64,000 bases of DNA, from the NCBI GenBank assembly GCA_001662425.1, contig BDDC01000057.1, positions 10,963-74,962 of the forward strand, written 5' to 3'. Made by a program: the position numbers and the translations under genes. The notes below the pieces were generated by a model. The model did no database searches. It had not been told where the DNA came from and was given only the letters and a program-made list of their open reading frames with translations. This document shows, piece after piece, positions 23,097 to 35,000 of this stretch. Position 1 is the stretch's first letter; each line of letters begins with the position of its first letter. The DNA comes from Chlamydomonas sphaeroides (taxonomy: Eukaryota; Chlorophyta; Chlorophyceae; Chlamydomonadales; Chlamydomonadaceae).

Positions 23097-25617
23097 ATGG
23101 CGACCAAGCAAATTTTCTTCTACTTGCCTCTCATCCCCCTGGGATGTATGATCATGATGATCATCGGTGTCGGCCTCTGGTAGGCAAACAGCTGTGTCCC
23201 ACGGACCCGTGGGTTCCACCACGGATTCCCACCTTGCCGCCTGCCCGCCAACCTCTTAATACCGCCCTAATCCTCGCCAGGGTGCACCACACGAAGGTCA
23301 TCTTGGTGCAATGCGAGTATGCCCTGGATGTGCTAGGGCCCACAGTGTCGGCGGTAGAGCAGGACCGCGGCGAGCCCGCGCTCAGCGGCACCTCCGCCTC
23401 GTACATGATCTTCGCCTGTGCGCTTTTTGGCCTTGGGCTGTGGCGCAAGCTGCTAGCGGTGGAGGCGGATACCTCGGGTAAGCGTATGCCATGCGTAGGG
23501 GCAAGCCCGGACGTGCTGTGCGACGCCAGCGAGCCGTATCGCAAATGCCCAGAGCCCGGCAAGTCAACGCCAGCGTTGGCACTCGGCCGGACGGCAGCCA
23601 CTTACCTGATGCCCCCATGCCAGCGGGCATCTCCAACGCGCGGAGCAGCAAGAGGCCAACAACAGGGCAACATGGAACTGGCACGTGGTGCAAGGCCCTG
23701 GGCAACTCAGCTCAGCAGCTTCCTCAGCCGCGCGCCTAGGCCCACCTGCAGCGGCAGGCCTGCAAGCGCCAAGCCCCGGAGGAACCTTGACCGCACGCCC
23801 GTGGCCAGCCGCCACGCCGCGCCCGTCGCACGCCCCTCACCGCCCCTCACCGTTGCCATGCCGCGGCCCACCCCCCTCCCTCGCCTCCGTCCCTGAGCCC
23901 AGCGGGCTTGGGCCAGCACGCTCACCATCCCAACACCGCACACCCCTGCTCCCTCCCTCGCCTCCCTCGCCTCCCTCGCCTGCCTCCCTCCCTCGCCTCC
24001 GGCCGCCCCAGGCCCCAACGCCAAGCTGCTCCGCATCTACACCATCGTCAACGCCGTCATCCACTTTGTGTGGTGGCTCATCATGGTGTGGGTGGTGGTG
24101 CTCATGTCCGGCCTGGCGGTGCTGGCCACCTATGTGTGGGTCGGCCACGGCGCGGTACAGCAGGTGCTGGCCAACCAGGTGGGGCGCGCCAAGGGGCTGG
24201 GGCGACGGCCAGGCAGCGCGACGGCCGCGAGGCCGGGGCGAGCAGCACGGCATGGCCGGTGCAGCACGTGGACCGCACCCAGTGCTCTTTCGCGCTCCCG
24301 CTGCTGCTGTCACGCCACGTCTGAGGGTTTGTGGGGCGGCTGAATGATATGGAGCGCGGTTGCCTGGGACGATGGGCGAGCAGGACAGCAGCACCCGGAC
24401 TGCCCCTTCCTCGCTGCATCGCCCACTACTCCTATCATGCTGTTGAGCCCCCCCCCCCGCCGCCCCCACGCTGCAGGCGGCCACGGCGCCCATGGCCCGC
24501 GCCTGGCGCTCCTACAACTGGACCGACCCGGGGCTGCTGGCGGTGGCGGACGGTGACGTGCTGCTGGCGCGCATGGTTGAGGACGGCTGGGAGGCGGCGG
24601 CCGTGTGCCCGGGCACCTGCGTTAACCTGCAGCTCTACCCCTTCATAGCGGTGAGCGGCAGCGGCGGCGGTGGTGGTGGCGGGAGGGATGCGCGGTGTAG
24701 GGATGGCGAGCTCGCTGGCTCAAGCCCGGCAGGGCCGGTGGTGGTGGGAAGGAGGGCGGCGGTTGGTCAAGGGGGGGCGGTGAGGCGTGGCGCGCCGGCG
24801 GTGGTGGTTGCGTGCAAGTGGGGTAGCGGGTGCAGGAGAGGAAGGGCGCGGGCCGCGAGAGCCGTGGCGCGCTTGGGTTTCTGCTCAGGCCCAGCCGCCC
24901 TCGCGTGCGGAGCTACCAATCTGCTCACGCCGTGCGGTGCGGTGATGTGTTCAGGTGTCAAGTAGAACGGAACTGTGTGCGCTGCTGCCTGCCCCTACAG
25001 GTGCTCGCAGCGGACGCGTGCGTCTGCGACGGCGGCGCGCTGCGGGCGGTGCTGGGGGCGCTGCAGGTGGCGCTGGACGCTGTGCCGGGCATGTTTGTGG
25101 GGATATGGTGAGTGGGGGGCCACACAGGGGTCATGCTTTGCGCGGTCGGGCCAAGGTAGGGTAGGGCTGCAGCTCCGAATGAGTCCGAATGAGCCTGCCG
25201 GCCGCCACCCCTCGCATGGTGCCTGCCTCGCTTCTACTCGCGGCGCCTTCCTGCACACAAGCCCCCAAGTCCTTCCTGCACATAAGCCCCCAAGTCCTTC
25301 CTGTGCACAAGCCCCCAAGTCCCCACCCTTGCAGGGCGTCTCTACTGTGCACGTCTACCTGTCCTGGGCCCTGGAACTAGCGCTGACCGCATCCTGTGTT
25401 ACGGCCTCTCTCCACCCCATCCCCTGCCAGGTTCATGTACATCTTTGGCGAGTGGCTGCGGGTCAGCTTGGCGTGCGACTTCACCAGCGCCGTGCGCGAC
25501 GCTGAGGGGGGAGGCGGCGGTGGCGGCGCGGTGCCGATTGTAGCTTCCAGTGGTGGCGGGGGTCGAGGCATGGGCGGCCGGGCGCAGAGCTACGGGAGAG
25601 GGTACAACAAGATATGA
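23097..25617 (+). CDS. Four-span membrane protein, tetraspanin-like topology
   Basis: Six exons, 23097-23179, 23281-23477, 24012-24178, 24477-24650, 25001-25107 and 25431-25617, join in phase to give 304 residues. Hydrophobic spans are near residues 8-28 (YLPLIPLGCMIMMIIGVGLW), about 67-87 (SYMIFACALFGLGLW), about 105-135 (FVWWLIMVWVVVLMSGLAVL), and a weaker last one around VPGMFVGIWFMYIFGEWL. Between spans 3 and 4 is a loop of about 90 residues with two close Cys pairs (CPGTC and CVC). The order of a short loop, a larger Cys-containing loop and a short Gly-rich tail resembles tetraspanins, but no CCG motif is present, so only the topology is claimed. The tail GRGMGGRAQSYGRGYNKI is polar and probably cytosolic. 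A TGTAA element follows 123 nt after the stop. Confidence 0.72.
25247..25323. repeat. 25-bp intronic minisatellite, about 3 copies
   Basis: Units containing AAGCCCCCAAGTCCTTCCTG repeat with a period of 25 bp at about 25259, 25284 and 25309, with small differences. It lies in the intron between the exons 25001-25107 and 25431-25617. Confidence 0.8.
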
Positions 25618-26212
25618 GCGAGGCCAGGAGGTGTGCGGCCGGGGACAGCGCGCTCAGGTGGTTGTGGGTGGGTGTGAGAGGAGGCTTGCATGACGCCGTC
25701 CCACATTCTGCTGCATCCATGGTACCGTCTACCCGGCGTTGTAAGTGAAACGGCAGCTCTGCCTGACCCGCTCGCAGCTCAGCAGTCACCGTCATAGCAT
25801 CACCCCAACGGGGGCATGCTTGGGTAGCGTGCCGCCACGCTGCGGACGGGCGGGGGCAGCAGGCATTCAGCGCTTCCGTGCGCTCCCGTTCCCATATGGT
25901 TACACATTATTGGCGGCCTGGGTGGAAGACGAGTGACCTGTGGCGGTGTGGCTTCGGAAGGCCGCAGGTCCGGAAGGGTCCGGAGTCGCGGGCTTGCGTG
26001 AACGCCTGACCCGGGGGCCTGTACCGGCGAGCTCGCCGATGCGGTCAAGCCTGCTCATATGCTATAGCTGCATTATCAGCATGCGCTGCAGCAACAGTAA
26101 TTCTTTAAAGACATTTCGCTTTACAAAAGACAGCTTGCACGTCCTTCGCGACTCGCGACGCTATCACTGCAAGCCCTGCGGGCTGTCCAGGCGATCAGAT
26201 AATTTAGCAACG
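25618..26212. other. Intergenic, 3' region and next promoter
   Basis: About 595 bp between two plus-strand genes. The first part is the 3' untranslated region with TGTAA. The last 170 bp are AT-richer (TTCTTTAAAGACATTTCGC) and likely hold the promoter and leader of the oxidoreductase gene. No RNA gene was recognised. Confidence 0.45.
25740..25744 (+). terminator. TGTAA polyadenylation element
   Basis: TGTAA, the element that replaces AATAAA in chlorophyte nuclear genes, occurs 123 nt after the stop of the membrane-protein gene. The distance fits a normal 3' untranslated region. Confidence 0.55.
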
Positions 26213-29200
26213 ATGGCGACACCAATCGGCTGTGCGCTGGTCGGCACCGGCATCTTTGCCAAGGATGTATGGAAGACGAACTTCAAGTGAGCTCGCTTGC
26301 AGTACCACTACAATGAAACCACCACCCGCGTGTCCTGACATGCGCTTCGTCGGAGGCCTTCCCGCCCAGCGCACCTTGCGCGCGTCAGCCATCCCAACCC
26401 CGTCGGACCCCACCGGGCGCGCTCCCCCGCCACAGGGCCAGGGCACAGGAAGCCGAGCTCAAGGTCGTGTGGTCGCGCACCGCCGACTCGGCGCAGGCGT
26501 ACGTGAGCGAGTAAGGCCGGGTTGGTACTGCCTTGCGCACCACCCGAGGACGGCAGCGTAGAGACGCGAGGGTCGCCGCCTGGCGCTTGCCGACAGCAAC
26601 TCACCCCTTCTGCCCCGCTCTCCCGCCTCCGTGCCTTCAATCCTTCAGGTTCTTCCCCTCCGCCACGCCTCTGTCGGGCGACGAGGGCCTGCAGCGGTTG
26701 CTGGACGACCCCTCCGTGCAGCTGGTGGTGGTGGTGCTGCCCGTGCAGGCATCGCTGCAAGTGAGGCCTCTAGGGAAGAACCTGGCAAGATAATGTGTTG
26801 CCTGGCAGCTGGCATCACCGATAGCGCGGCCGCTGGGGGCCTGTGGGGCGCAGGATCACGCGCCCGGCTCCTGGCCTGAGCCAGCGGCGCCCCCGCACTA
26901 CCCGTGGCCCTGCTCCCAACCAACCCCGCCGGCTCCGCCGGCCGTCAGTTAGCCGGAGCAGTACTGCGCGCGCCCGCAGCCGAGTGCCCATCACTGTCAT
27001 GTGCTCTTAGCCGCTGGCCGTCGATGGACTGGGGCCCTTCCTGCACATGTCAGCATGCGCGCACGGCCGTGGGCCCTGGGCCCTGCACAACTCAATCCAC
27101 ACAGCGGCACCGCAAATGCTTTCGCCGGGCTCACCACGTCCTCCCGACGCCCACTTTCCCTCCTCCCAACTCTCCCTCTCCCTCACCTCCCACCTGCCCT
27201 TCCTCACCGCCCACCCCTGTCTGCCCTTCCTCACCTCCCACCCCTGCCGCCCACCCCTGTCGCCCACCCCTGCCGCCCGCCCCGCCCTCGGTGTGCTGCC
27301 AGGTGGTGCAGCGCTGCCTGGCCGCCGGCAAGGCCGTGGTGCAGGAGAAGCCAGTGGCCGCCACCGTCGAGGCTGCGGCGGCGGGTGAGCATCACTGCAC
27401 CTGCCCCCTCCTCGCAGACACTGCAGCGCAGGGCAGGGCGCTGCGCGAGCCGTGCCTCACGCCCCTGGCCCCTGCCCGCGCGTCCGCCCGCCCCTCCCAG
27501 CCATCGCCACGTACCGCAAGGCGGTTGCGGAGGCGCCCTCGCCCGCCAGCGCGCCGCTCTGGATGTTCGCCGAAAACTACCGGTGGGCCCCCCCAGGCGC
27601 ATGCCGCACGACGGGCTGCGGGCTGCGGCCAGGCTGAACGACGGCGAGCGCAGCGATGCGTGCGGGCGCCACACACGCATCCTGCCTGCCTGCGTTGCCC
27701 AGCATGCCCCCACTCCCCGTGCCCCGCCTTCCACTGTGCCGCAGCTGGGAGGCTGTGTTCGTGGCGGCCTGCCAGCGCGTGGCTGAGGTGGGGCGCGTCA
27801 TCAAGATGGACCTCGTGTGCGACCTGCCCATGGACGAGCGCAACCGGTGGGGCAGAGGAGGCGCGGGATGCAGGGGCGGGGGAATGGGGTGTTGTGGCCC
27901 GTGGGGCCGCGTGGTGCCGGGCAAGCGCAGCCGGCTGGGAGACGGGAGGGGGGCACCCGCTGAGCTGCCCTGGCGCAGCCGGGAGAGGGAGGGAGGCCAG
28001 GCCACAGTGCACGTGCAGGACAGAGTCTGATGGGCAGGGAGGGGAGCGGCTCTTGCTGTAGCGGGGCGGCAGCGATGGGCGCCAGGCGGTTTGCCGGTGG
28101 GTAGGGAGACTGGCGCCTGCCTTCCGCCTGCAGCGCACCGAGTGGTCATCGGCCCAGCGCTCGGCACCCGCGCATGCCGCCGCCCCTCGCCCCTCCACGC
28201 ACCCCGCCCCTTCCCGCCCCGTCCTACCCCCACCCTCACCCTGGTTGGGACGTTGCTGACTCAACCGCAAACTCCCTTGACACATACCCACCCTCACCAA
28301 CCCTGTCGTCCCCCGCTGCCGCCGCCGCAGCTACTTTGGCAGCTCCTGGCGCCGCGACACCCAGCTCTGCCCGGGCGGCTTCTTCATGGACTCCTCAGTG
28401 CACTTCACAGGGGCGCTCAGGGCGCTGGCGGGCGCGGCGGGCTGCGGCGAGGCGGTCAGCGCCAGCGCGCATGCGGTTCAGGTGGGCAGCCGGGGCACGG
28501 GGCTGGGGCAGCCGGGGCACGGGGCTGAGGGAAAGGGGGCTACCGGGGTTGGGCAAACACGGGGCTTCCGGGACTTGACCGCGGGCCGCGCGGTGGCGTG
28601 GTGCGCAACGCTGACCTGTGAGGCGAGCGCGCACGGGCAGCTACGGGCGCAGCGTAGGCGCTCACGGCAATGCCCTGACGGACCGCCCTCCTCCGTGCCC
28701 TCCTCGGCGCCCGCTGCCGCTGCCCTGGTAGGCCAAGCCGGAGCTGTCGCACCCGGACACGGTGGTGGGGGTGGCGCTGTTTGGCAGCGGGGTGCCAGCC
28801 GCCGTCAGCATCTCCCTGGCGGCGCACCAGGTCGGTGGGGCAGGCAGGGAGGGAGGGGAGGGATGGGTTGGGTTGGGTGTCGCCTCCTCGGCCGCTGCCA
28901 GTTGCCCCGCTGGCCTACGAGCCGTGCCGGGGGCGTCTCGCTGGAGCCGCACCATGCGGGGGGGCATGAAACCAGGAGGCAGGGCGGGCGCAGGGGGGGA
29001 GAGGGAGGCTGCAACGCAAGAGGCGCGCGGGGTGGGGCGTGAGCGCGTCCGCGGCCAGTGCTGGTGCGCTCCATCCCGCGAGGGCCTCTCGCCGGCACAC
29101 TCCCCCCCCCGCGACCTCTTCCCCTTTCTTTGCTTTCCCCACATCCCCCGCCGCAGGTGCGCTGGTCGCTGAGTGTGGTGGGTGTGGACGGCAGCCTCGA

Positions 29201-29750
29201 GGTGTCCCGCGGCGGCTGGGGCGGCTCCCGGGGCGAGTACACGCTGTCGATTGTGACCAAGAAGGACAAGGTGCGGCAGCGGGAGGGGAGGCAGCGGGAG
29301 GGAGGCAGCGGGAGGGAGGCAGCGGGAGGAAGGCAGCGGGAGGGAGGCAGTGGGAAAGCACATGGCGCAGGCCGGGGTGGGTGGTGCAGGGGCTTCCGGT
29401 TGCAATGACATCATGGGGCCCGGGTGCTGCCCGGTGCGGCACTTTCCCCGCCTCCCGCCTCCCGCTCTACAACCCCATCAAGCCACTCCTGTGCGGCCGC
29501 AACGCCCTGCTTTCCGCGCTCCCTCCCGCGCCTCTAGGAGGAGCAGCAGGTGCGGTACGGCTTTTCGGGCTGCGCCGACGAGTGGTCCGAGTTCATAGGC
29601 CTGGCGCGGGAGCGGGGCGGCAGCGGCGGCGTGCCGGGCCCCGAGCACCGCTCCTCGCCGGAGCAGGGGCTGCGCGATCTGGCGCTCATCGAGGCGCTGC
29701 TGGCGTCGGCGGCGGCGGGCGGCGCGGCGGTGCCGGTGGCGCAGGGGTAG
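26213..29750 (+). CDS. Gfo/Idh/MocA-family NAD(P)-dependent oxidoreductase
   Basis: Ten exons: 26213-26286, 26442-26510, 26649-26760, 27303-27384, 27501-27592, 27745-27846, 28331-28481, 28732-28830, 29157-29270 and 29538-29750. All join in phase, giving about 370 residues. The Rossmann dinucleotide loop is at the start (GCALVGTGIFAKDVW). VVWSRTADSAQAYVSE is the second strand and helix, and LQRLLDDPSVQLVVVVLP leads to GKAVVQEKPVA, where EKP carries the Lys that is conserved in the family active site. MFAENYRW, GGFFMDSSVHFTGALR and VRWSLSVVGVDGSLEV fit the C-terminal alpha/beta substrate domain. Members oxidise or reduce sugars, inositols and related compounds with NAD(P); the substrate is not predictable. 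No targeting peptide is evident. Confidence 0.85.
29275..29355. repeat. 14-bp G/A-rich intronic minisatellite
   Basis: Five to six tandem units close to GGCAGCGGGAGGGA begin right after the donor of the exon ending at 29270 and fill the first third of the last intron of the oxidoreductase gene. Confidence 0.85.
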
Positions 29751-30534
29751 TGGGTTGCGGAGTGCGTGGCATGGGGAGTTGCGGGGGTGGGGTCGAGGGT
29801 GGTGTTGAGCGTGCGGTGGGCGGTGGGCGCTGCCGGCACGCTGCTGTTGTGGGTGTGGTGGCGGTGACGGCAGCGGCATGCGGGCAGGCATGCGGACGTG
29901 CAGCAAGTGTTGCAGCGGCATGCAGCCAGGCGGAGTGCGGCTTCCGGCTGTCAAGCCACAGCGTGTCTTGAGCACAGCACGGTCAGGGGGGCGGCCCCCC
30001 ATCGGGGGCCGCACTCCTGGGGGACACCTCCATCCCCATGGCTCCTGCCAGTGCACCTGGCGGCCAGTCCCCTGCGCCAGGAGTCCGGTAAGCCAACCGC
30101 AGCACTCCCGGATTGCTCTCCAGAGCCATGCGGGACCCGGTGCTGCAGCATTCGGACTGCGAGTAGGCCGGTTGCGCGCTTCGGAAGGCCCTTGAAGCAC
30201 TCCGGACGATGGCCCTGTTGCCGTCCCGCACCGGGACCCAGCAGCGGCCGTTCTTTGCCGCCCCACCGAGCTCTGATGAGCCAGCCCAGCTACACACATA
30301 CAGCAACTACGTGCCCACTGCAGCCGCCAGTGAGAAGCCCCGCAGCTATCCTGACAGCGGCTGGGCTGCACAGCTGCGTGCACAGCGGCAGAGTGACAAA
30401 GGAAGCCAGGCAGGGGTAACTGCATGTACACGCTTGGTACCGGGACCGCCAGGGGCCCACTCGCGCCTTACATTCATATCCGGCGCTCTTCGCTATACGC
30501 CTGCTCGTATCCGGTGCGCTGCGCCGCTCGGCAG
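29751..30534. other. Intergenic, no gene recognised
   Basis: About 780 bp following the oxidoreductase stop. No TGTAA was found close to the stop. Open frames on both strands have no domain resemblance. An inverted CCCCCAT/GGGGG motif around 29995-30020 may fold but is not otherwise supported. Confidence 0.4.
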
Positions 30535-30640
30535 CCACTCGTGCACGTGCACGGTCAGCGTTACGCAAGGCGCGACGCCGCCTGCACAGACGCCAAGCTC
30601 CGGCGGCGTGGCACAGTGGAGGAACACGCCGCAGAAAAAA
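30535..30640 (-). pseudogene. Relic of a BTB-family C-terminal segment
   Basis: The minus strand encodes GVFLHCATPPELGVCAGG, then LTVHVHEWLPSG. In BTB copy 1 the same stretch reads GVFLNCIAPVELVDCAGV, then LTVHKW, and copy 4 has DKWLPDGG. Order and spacing match over about 35 codons. No further family sequence was found on either side. It therefore looks like a small decayed remnant of this gene family outside both tandem arrays. The similarity was judged by eye. Confidence 0.6.
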
Positions 30641-32098
30641 GAAACGCGGAGGCAGGACGGTGTCCAGCGCAGGCCCTTGGAGCGCTCCCTGCGTCTCTTG
30701 TGCGCTCCCCCGACCCCTTGGCTGCCATCTGTCGCTGTGCACGCAGCCTTCAGCCCAGCCCAGCCCAGCCACTGCAACGACCGCTGGGCTAGCTCGTCAG
30801 CGCCCAGTGGGGCGGGGGGACAGCTGGATACCGCCGGCGGGGCGGGGTGCTGGGCTGCATGCCGATCGCCAGGGGCTGCAGCTGGCCCACCGCGGCTGGA
30901 GGCATGTGGTCGGAACGCTTCCGCGACGGGTACCGCATGGCGGCAGGCCCGCTGCCTTCTGCGGCATCAGGCGCTGCCACGGGCTGCGCCGCTAGCTGTG
31001 GAGCAGGCGCTGCAGGAAAGGCCTCTCGGTATTGACCAGGAGGCCTCCTGGTACTGACAGCTGCGTTCCAAGTCGGACTACGGGCGAGACGTGTTGTGGG
31101 ATAGCCCGCCGCCCACGCTCTGGCCTTCGCGCTGCTTTTCTTCCGCTACTCATGGATCGCAGCACCTGCGCCGCACCTACCGGTAGCTGCAAGCCTTGCC
31201 GCATCGGCGGTAACGGGGAAAGCATGATCGGCAGGACGTTGCACGCGCAGACAAGACCCTGTCACTCGTTCGCCAACGCGCATGTGCCATGCTCTCGATC
31301 CCAGTCCACTCACGCAGCCAGCTACGTGACGTACGCCCCTCCCCTCCCGGTTGACGCCGGCGCTCCAGGGCACAGCGCCCACTACACATGGCACATCCTG
31401 CATTCACACTATGACACTCTGCCCACAGCACACGCCCATCAGCTCCTACCCCACTGACTCACCACTCGAGGTCATAACTACTGGCATTGCGCGAACGGAT
31501 CGGTACACACAGGTACCGCATCTTGCGTTCACGTGCCAGGCGCGCAAGACGGAAGGGGCAGGCGCCCTCGTCACACCATCTTCTGTCCGCGCTTCCTTAC
31601 GTGACAAGGTTTACGAGTCAGAGCCTTGCGCCTTTCAGCCAACATGAGACGGCGCACCGCACGGCTGCTGCGGACCGTATGCTACGTTAGTCTCCAAGGG
31701 GTCGCGCTACAGCTGTCACCCCCCAGCATCTGGCAGGCTGGGTTGCGTCCACGCTACCGCGCAGAGCATGATGGCCAGGCGCCCTCACCCGCCCACTCCA
31801 GATTCGCGCGCCCTCGCAAGAATGGGTCGCGTGCAAGGCCGCCCGCGCCCTCGCACGGCCCGTTGACCCCTCGGCATCTCTCTCCTGGCCAGTCACAAGG
31901 TCCAAGCGCTCCGGCTCTTCATATGGCCCTGCTGGGCGCCGCTACGGGGTCCCGGTCTTATCGACCGGGGCTCACGAGCCAGCGCATCGCGCCCTCGCCC
32001 GGCCTTATGGGCCCTGCGCCTCTCCGCCGCCGCGTGCGCCTCGACCGCTGCCGCTCGTCAACACCGCGCTCCGCACGGCTGACACGGCCCCGTGCCCC
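30641..32098. other. Intergenic, no gene recognised
   Basis: About 1.46 kb between the BTB relic and the LIMR gene stop. It is C-rich with scattered short open frames in all phases. No homologous domain, transposon terminus or tandem array was recognised. The right end must hold the 3' untranslated region of the LIMR gene. Confidence 0.4.
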
Positions 32099-35000
32099 TC
32101 ACGTGATCATGCTGTAGGCCTCCATGGGGTCTCGCCGCTTCCAGACCTTCTTGCCGCGGAAGGCCAGGAAGATGCCAGACAGCAACATGATGGCACACAT
32201 GGCGTAGATGAAGATGTTCTGGTTGTACAGGTACTTGATGCCGCGCAGGTACATGACCTGACGTGGATAGGATGGGGGCAGGAAGGAGGCAGAGGGGTGA
32301 GAGGACACGGCGTGAGGGCGGCTGGTGGAGGAGTCACGCGGCGCGTTGGGGCTGGTCTGGCTGCAGGCATCCGTGGCAGCTTGATGGGTGGCTGGCGTGC
32401 GTGTTTGTGTTTCGAAGCGCGCAAGGCGGGCTGCGTGGCCGCTGCCGCACCTGGTTACCAAAGACGTCAAAGATGGCCGTACCGTCTGCATACACGGCGA
32501 AGGCCTGGGAGCGCAGGAAGCAAGGCGGAACAAGGAAGAGGGTGGGCAAGCGCGCTTGTGGCGCCCAGGCCGAGGCAAACCAGGTGGTGGCGCCGGTCCG
32601 ACCCGCTGACCCTGCGGTCCGCCGACTCTGCAGTCCTCCGAGTGCTAACCTGGCCAGCCCGGCCCGGCCGCTGCGCACCTGCGCGCAGAACTGCACGATA
32701 GCCGGCGACATGACCAGGATGAGCGCCGTGTTGACCAGGAAGGAGCTCATCATGGTGGCTCCGGGCCGCATAGGGTAGAGCTTGATGATGAGGAAGTTAA
32801 GGCCCAGCATGAAGTTGCCCTGGGGACGCGAGGGGCGGGGGCGAAAAGTGGTCGGAGGGGGGAGGGAAGCAGTGTGAGGGGTTCAGAGTGGGCGAGGGAC
32901 GGCCTGGCCGGGGCCTGGGGGGGAGGCACGCCGCCGCCGGCGCGCACCTTCATGGCGACGGTCATGAGGTAGAGGCAGAAGACGGCGAAGGCGGCGGTGC
33001 CGAAGAGCGGGAACACGTCGTCGAGCACGGTGAAGAGGTTGTTGAGCAGCGGGTGCAGCGGAACGGGCGGCAGCATGTAGGCGATCATGTGCGCCACCCA
33101 GGCGAAGGTGAGGCAGAAGGCGGCGAAGGCCATGAAGCCCAGCACGTAGAAGCCAATAACGTAGAGAGCCCACTTGACGCTGCCGTCCTCGCCCTGGGGA
33201 GGCGGGCGGGCCCAGCAGGGCGGGCGTATGGTTGATGAGGGTGAGGGGCACAACAAGACGTCGCCACGGTGCCGCAGATACAGCGGCGGGGCAGCAGCAC
33301 CGGATATGGCAGCGAACCAGTGGTTAGGGGCAGGGCTCAGCAGGGCAAGGGGCAGAACAGGAGGCGACAGTGGGCCCGATGCCTGTCTGTGCGATGATGG
33401 CGGGCCCCACGTTTGCGCGTGTGCGCATGGCCCCAGCCCGTCGCTATGCAGCCGCGCCCAAACCTGCCCACCGCCGTCCATACGCCTGCCCCCGTTAAGC
33501 CACCTCCCTTGCCTACCCCAGACCCACCTGCGGGTACACCCGCTCCAGCTGGTACTCGTCCTCCTCCAGCAGCGCCACCTCGCGCTGCAGCTTCTGCAGG
33601 TTGCTGCGCCACTTGCGGTCGTGGTCCATGCGCCGCATGCCTGTCAGCATGTTCTGAGGCAGCAGGCAGGGCCGGGTCCAGGCGGCAGCGGGACGGCAGG
33701 GAGGCGCAATCAACACGAGCGAGCGCCCCCGCTGCTCGCGCGGTGCTAACATGCCTACAGCAGCCCTCCACCCTCCGTCACCGTGCTTCTGGCAGCGTCC
33801 CCGAACTCCTGCTCCAGGCCGGTCCGCCCCGCCCCATCCGGCCCCGCGCCCGCCTCACTGCGATGGTCTTGGAGCGCTGCGCGATGATCTGCGCCCGCCG
33901 CACGTACTCGGAGCGCGTGATGACGGCTTTGGGGCGGCCCAGGAACTCCTGCAGCCAGTCTATGGGCGTGGCCAACAGGCCCACGCCCGCGAAGACCAGG
34001 AACAGCAGCCAGCCCAGAACGGACTGGATGGCCATGATGTAGACGGGCGCCGACACCTGGGGGCACGAGGTGGCGGCAGGTGCGCAGGGCCGCCAAGGGG
34101 TTGCTTCGAAGGCTACAACGGAGGCCGTGCACTGGGTACTGACTAATGACGAGTGTACTGAGACTTAGATTCAGATCAATCGTGGTTCCCACCTGGATCT
34201 CCCAGTTCTGCAATTTGATGTTGCCGTTGAAGGCATTGCACTGGCCGAGGAGGGATGGGAGGTGATTGGAGGGACGGTTAAGGTGAGGCAGTGCCAAGAG
34301 GCAACGGATACGCGGGTTCCGTGTCATCCACGCCGCCCCTTGGCACCGCGCCCCTGCTGCCCCGCCTCAGCCCAAGAGCCGCGCTTGCCTGGTCCCTCTT
34401 CGTGAGCCGCTCCACCTCCTCGGCGGTGGCATTGATGGAGACGCGCGGCATGATGCAGGTCATGTTGCCGGAGCGGTTGTAGGTGGCGTTGAAGACGGTG
34501 GTGTTGTCGGCCAGCCGCACGTCCACCCAGGTGGAGTTGGGGCTGTACAGGATCTCTATCGAGTCCACGCCCGACGTGAGCTGCTGAGTGGGATAGTCGA
34601 CGTAGCCCACCATGACTGAACACAGCAGGGGAGGGCGGCGCGGCGGAGGGGCGGGGGATGTGGGTCGTGGCGGGTATGGGGGCCGTGGCTTGCGGTGTGG
34701 CGGTGTGGCGGAGGGGATGTGGGTCGCGGCAATGAGTGCCGCGGGTTGCGGTGCGGTGCGGCCTTGGGTGCCCAGGCGCAGGCAGAGGCCAAAGGGCGAC
34801 ATGACGTGCAATGGGGGCGGCTATGCTGGGCAAGCGGCCACGGAGGGAAGCCTTGGGGCGGGGCTCGCCTGTGGTATGGCGGGTGGGCGGGCAGAGGTGC
34901 TATGGGCACGGCAGTCTGCCCGCGCNNNNNNNNNNNNNNNNNNNNNNNNNNNNNNNNNNNNNNNNNNNNNNNNNNNNNNNNNNNNNNNNNNNNNNNNNNN

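Noticed and set aside
23940..24010. CCTCCCTCGCCTCC repeats considered as a CRISPR-like or satellite array
   Set aside because: Pyrimidine-rich tract just before an acceptor, of the kind common in these introns; no regular spacers.
30209..31057. Plus-strand open frame of about 280 codons
   Set aside because: No domain; overlaps the minus-strand BTB relic, composition like intergenic sequence, and no splice or conservation support.
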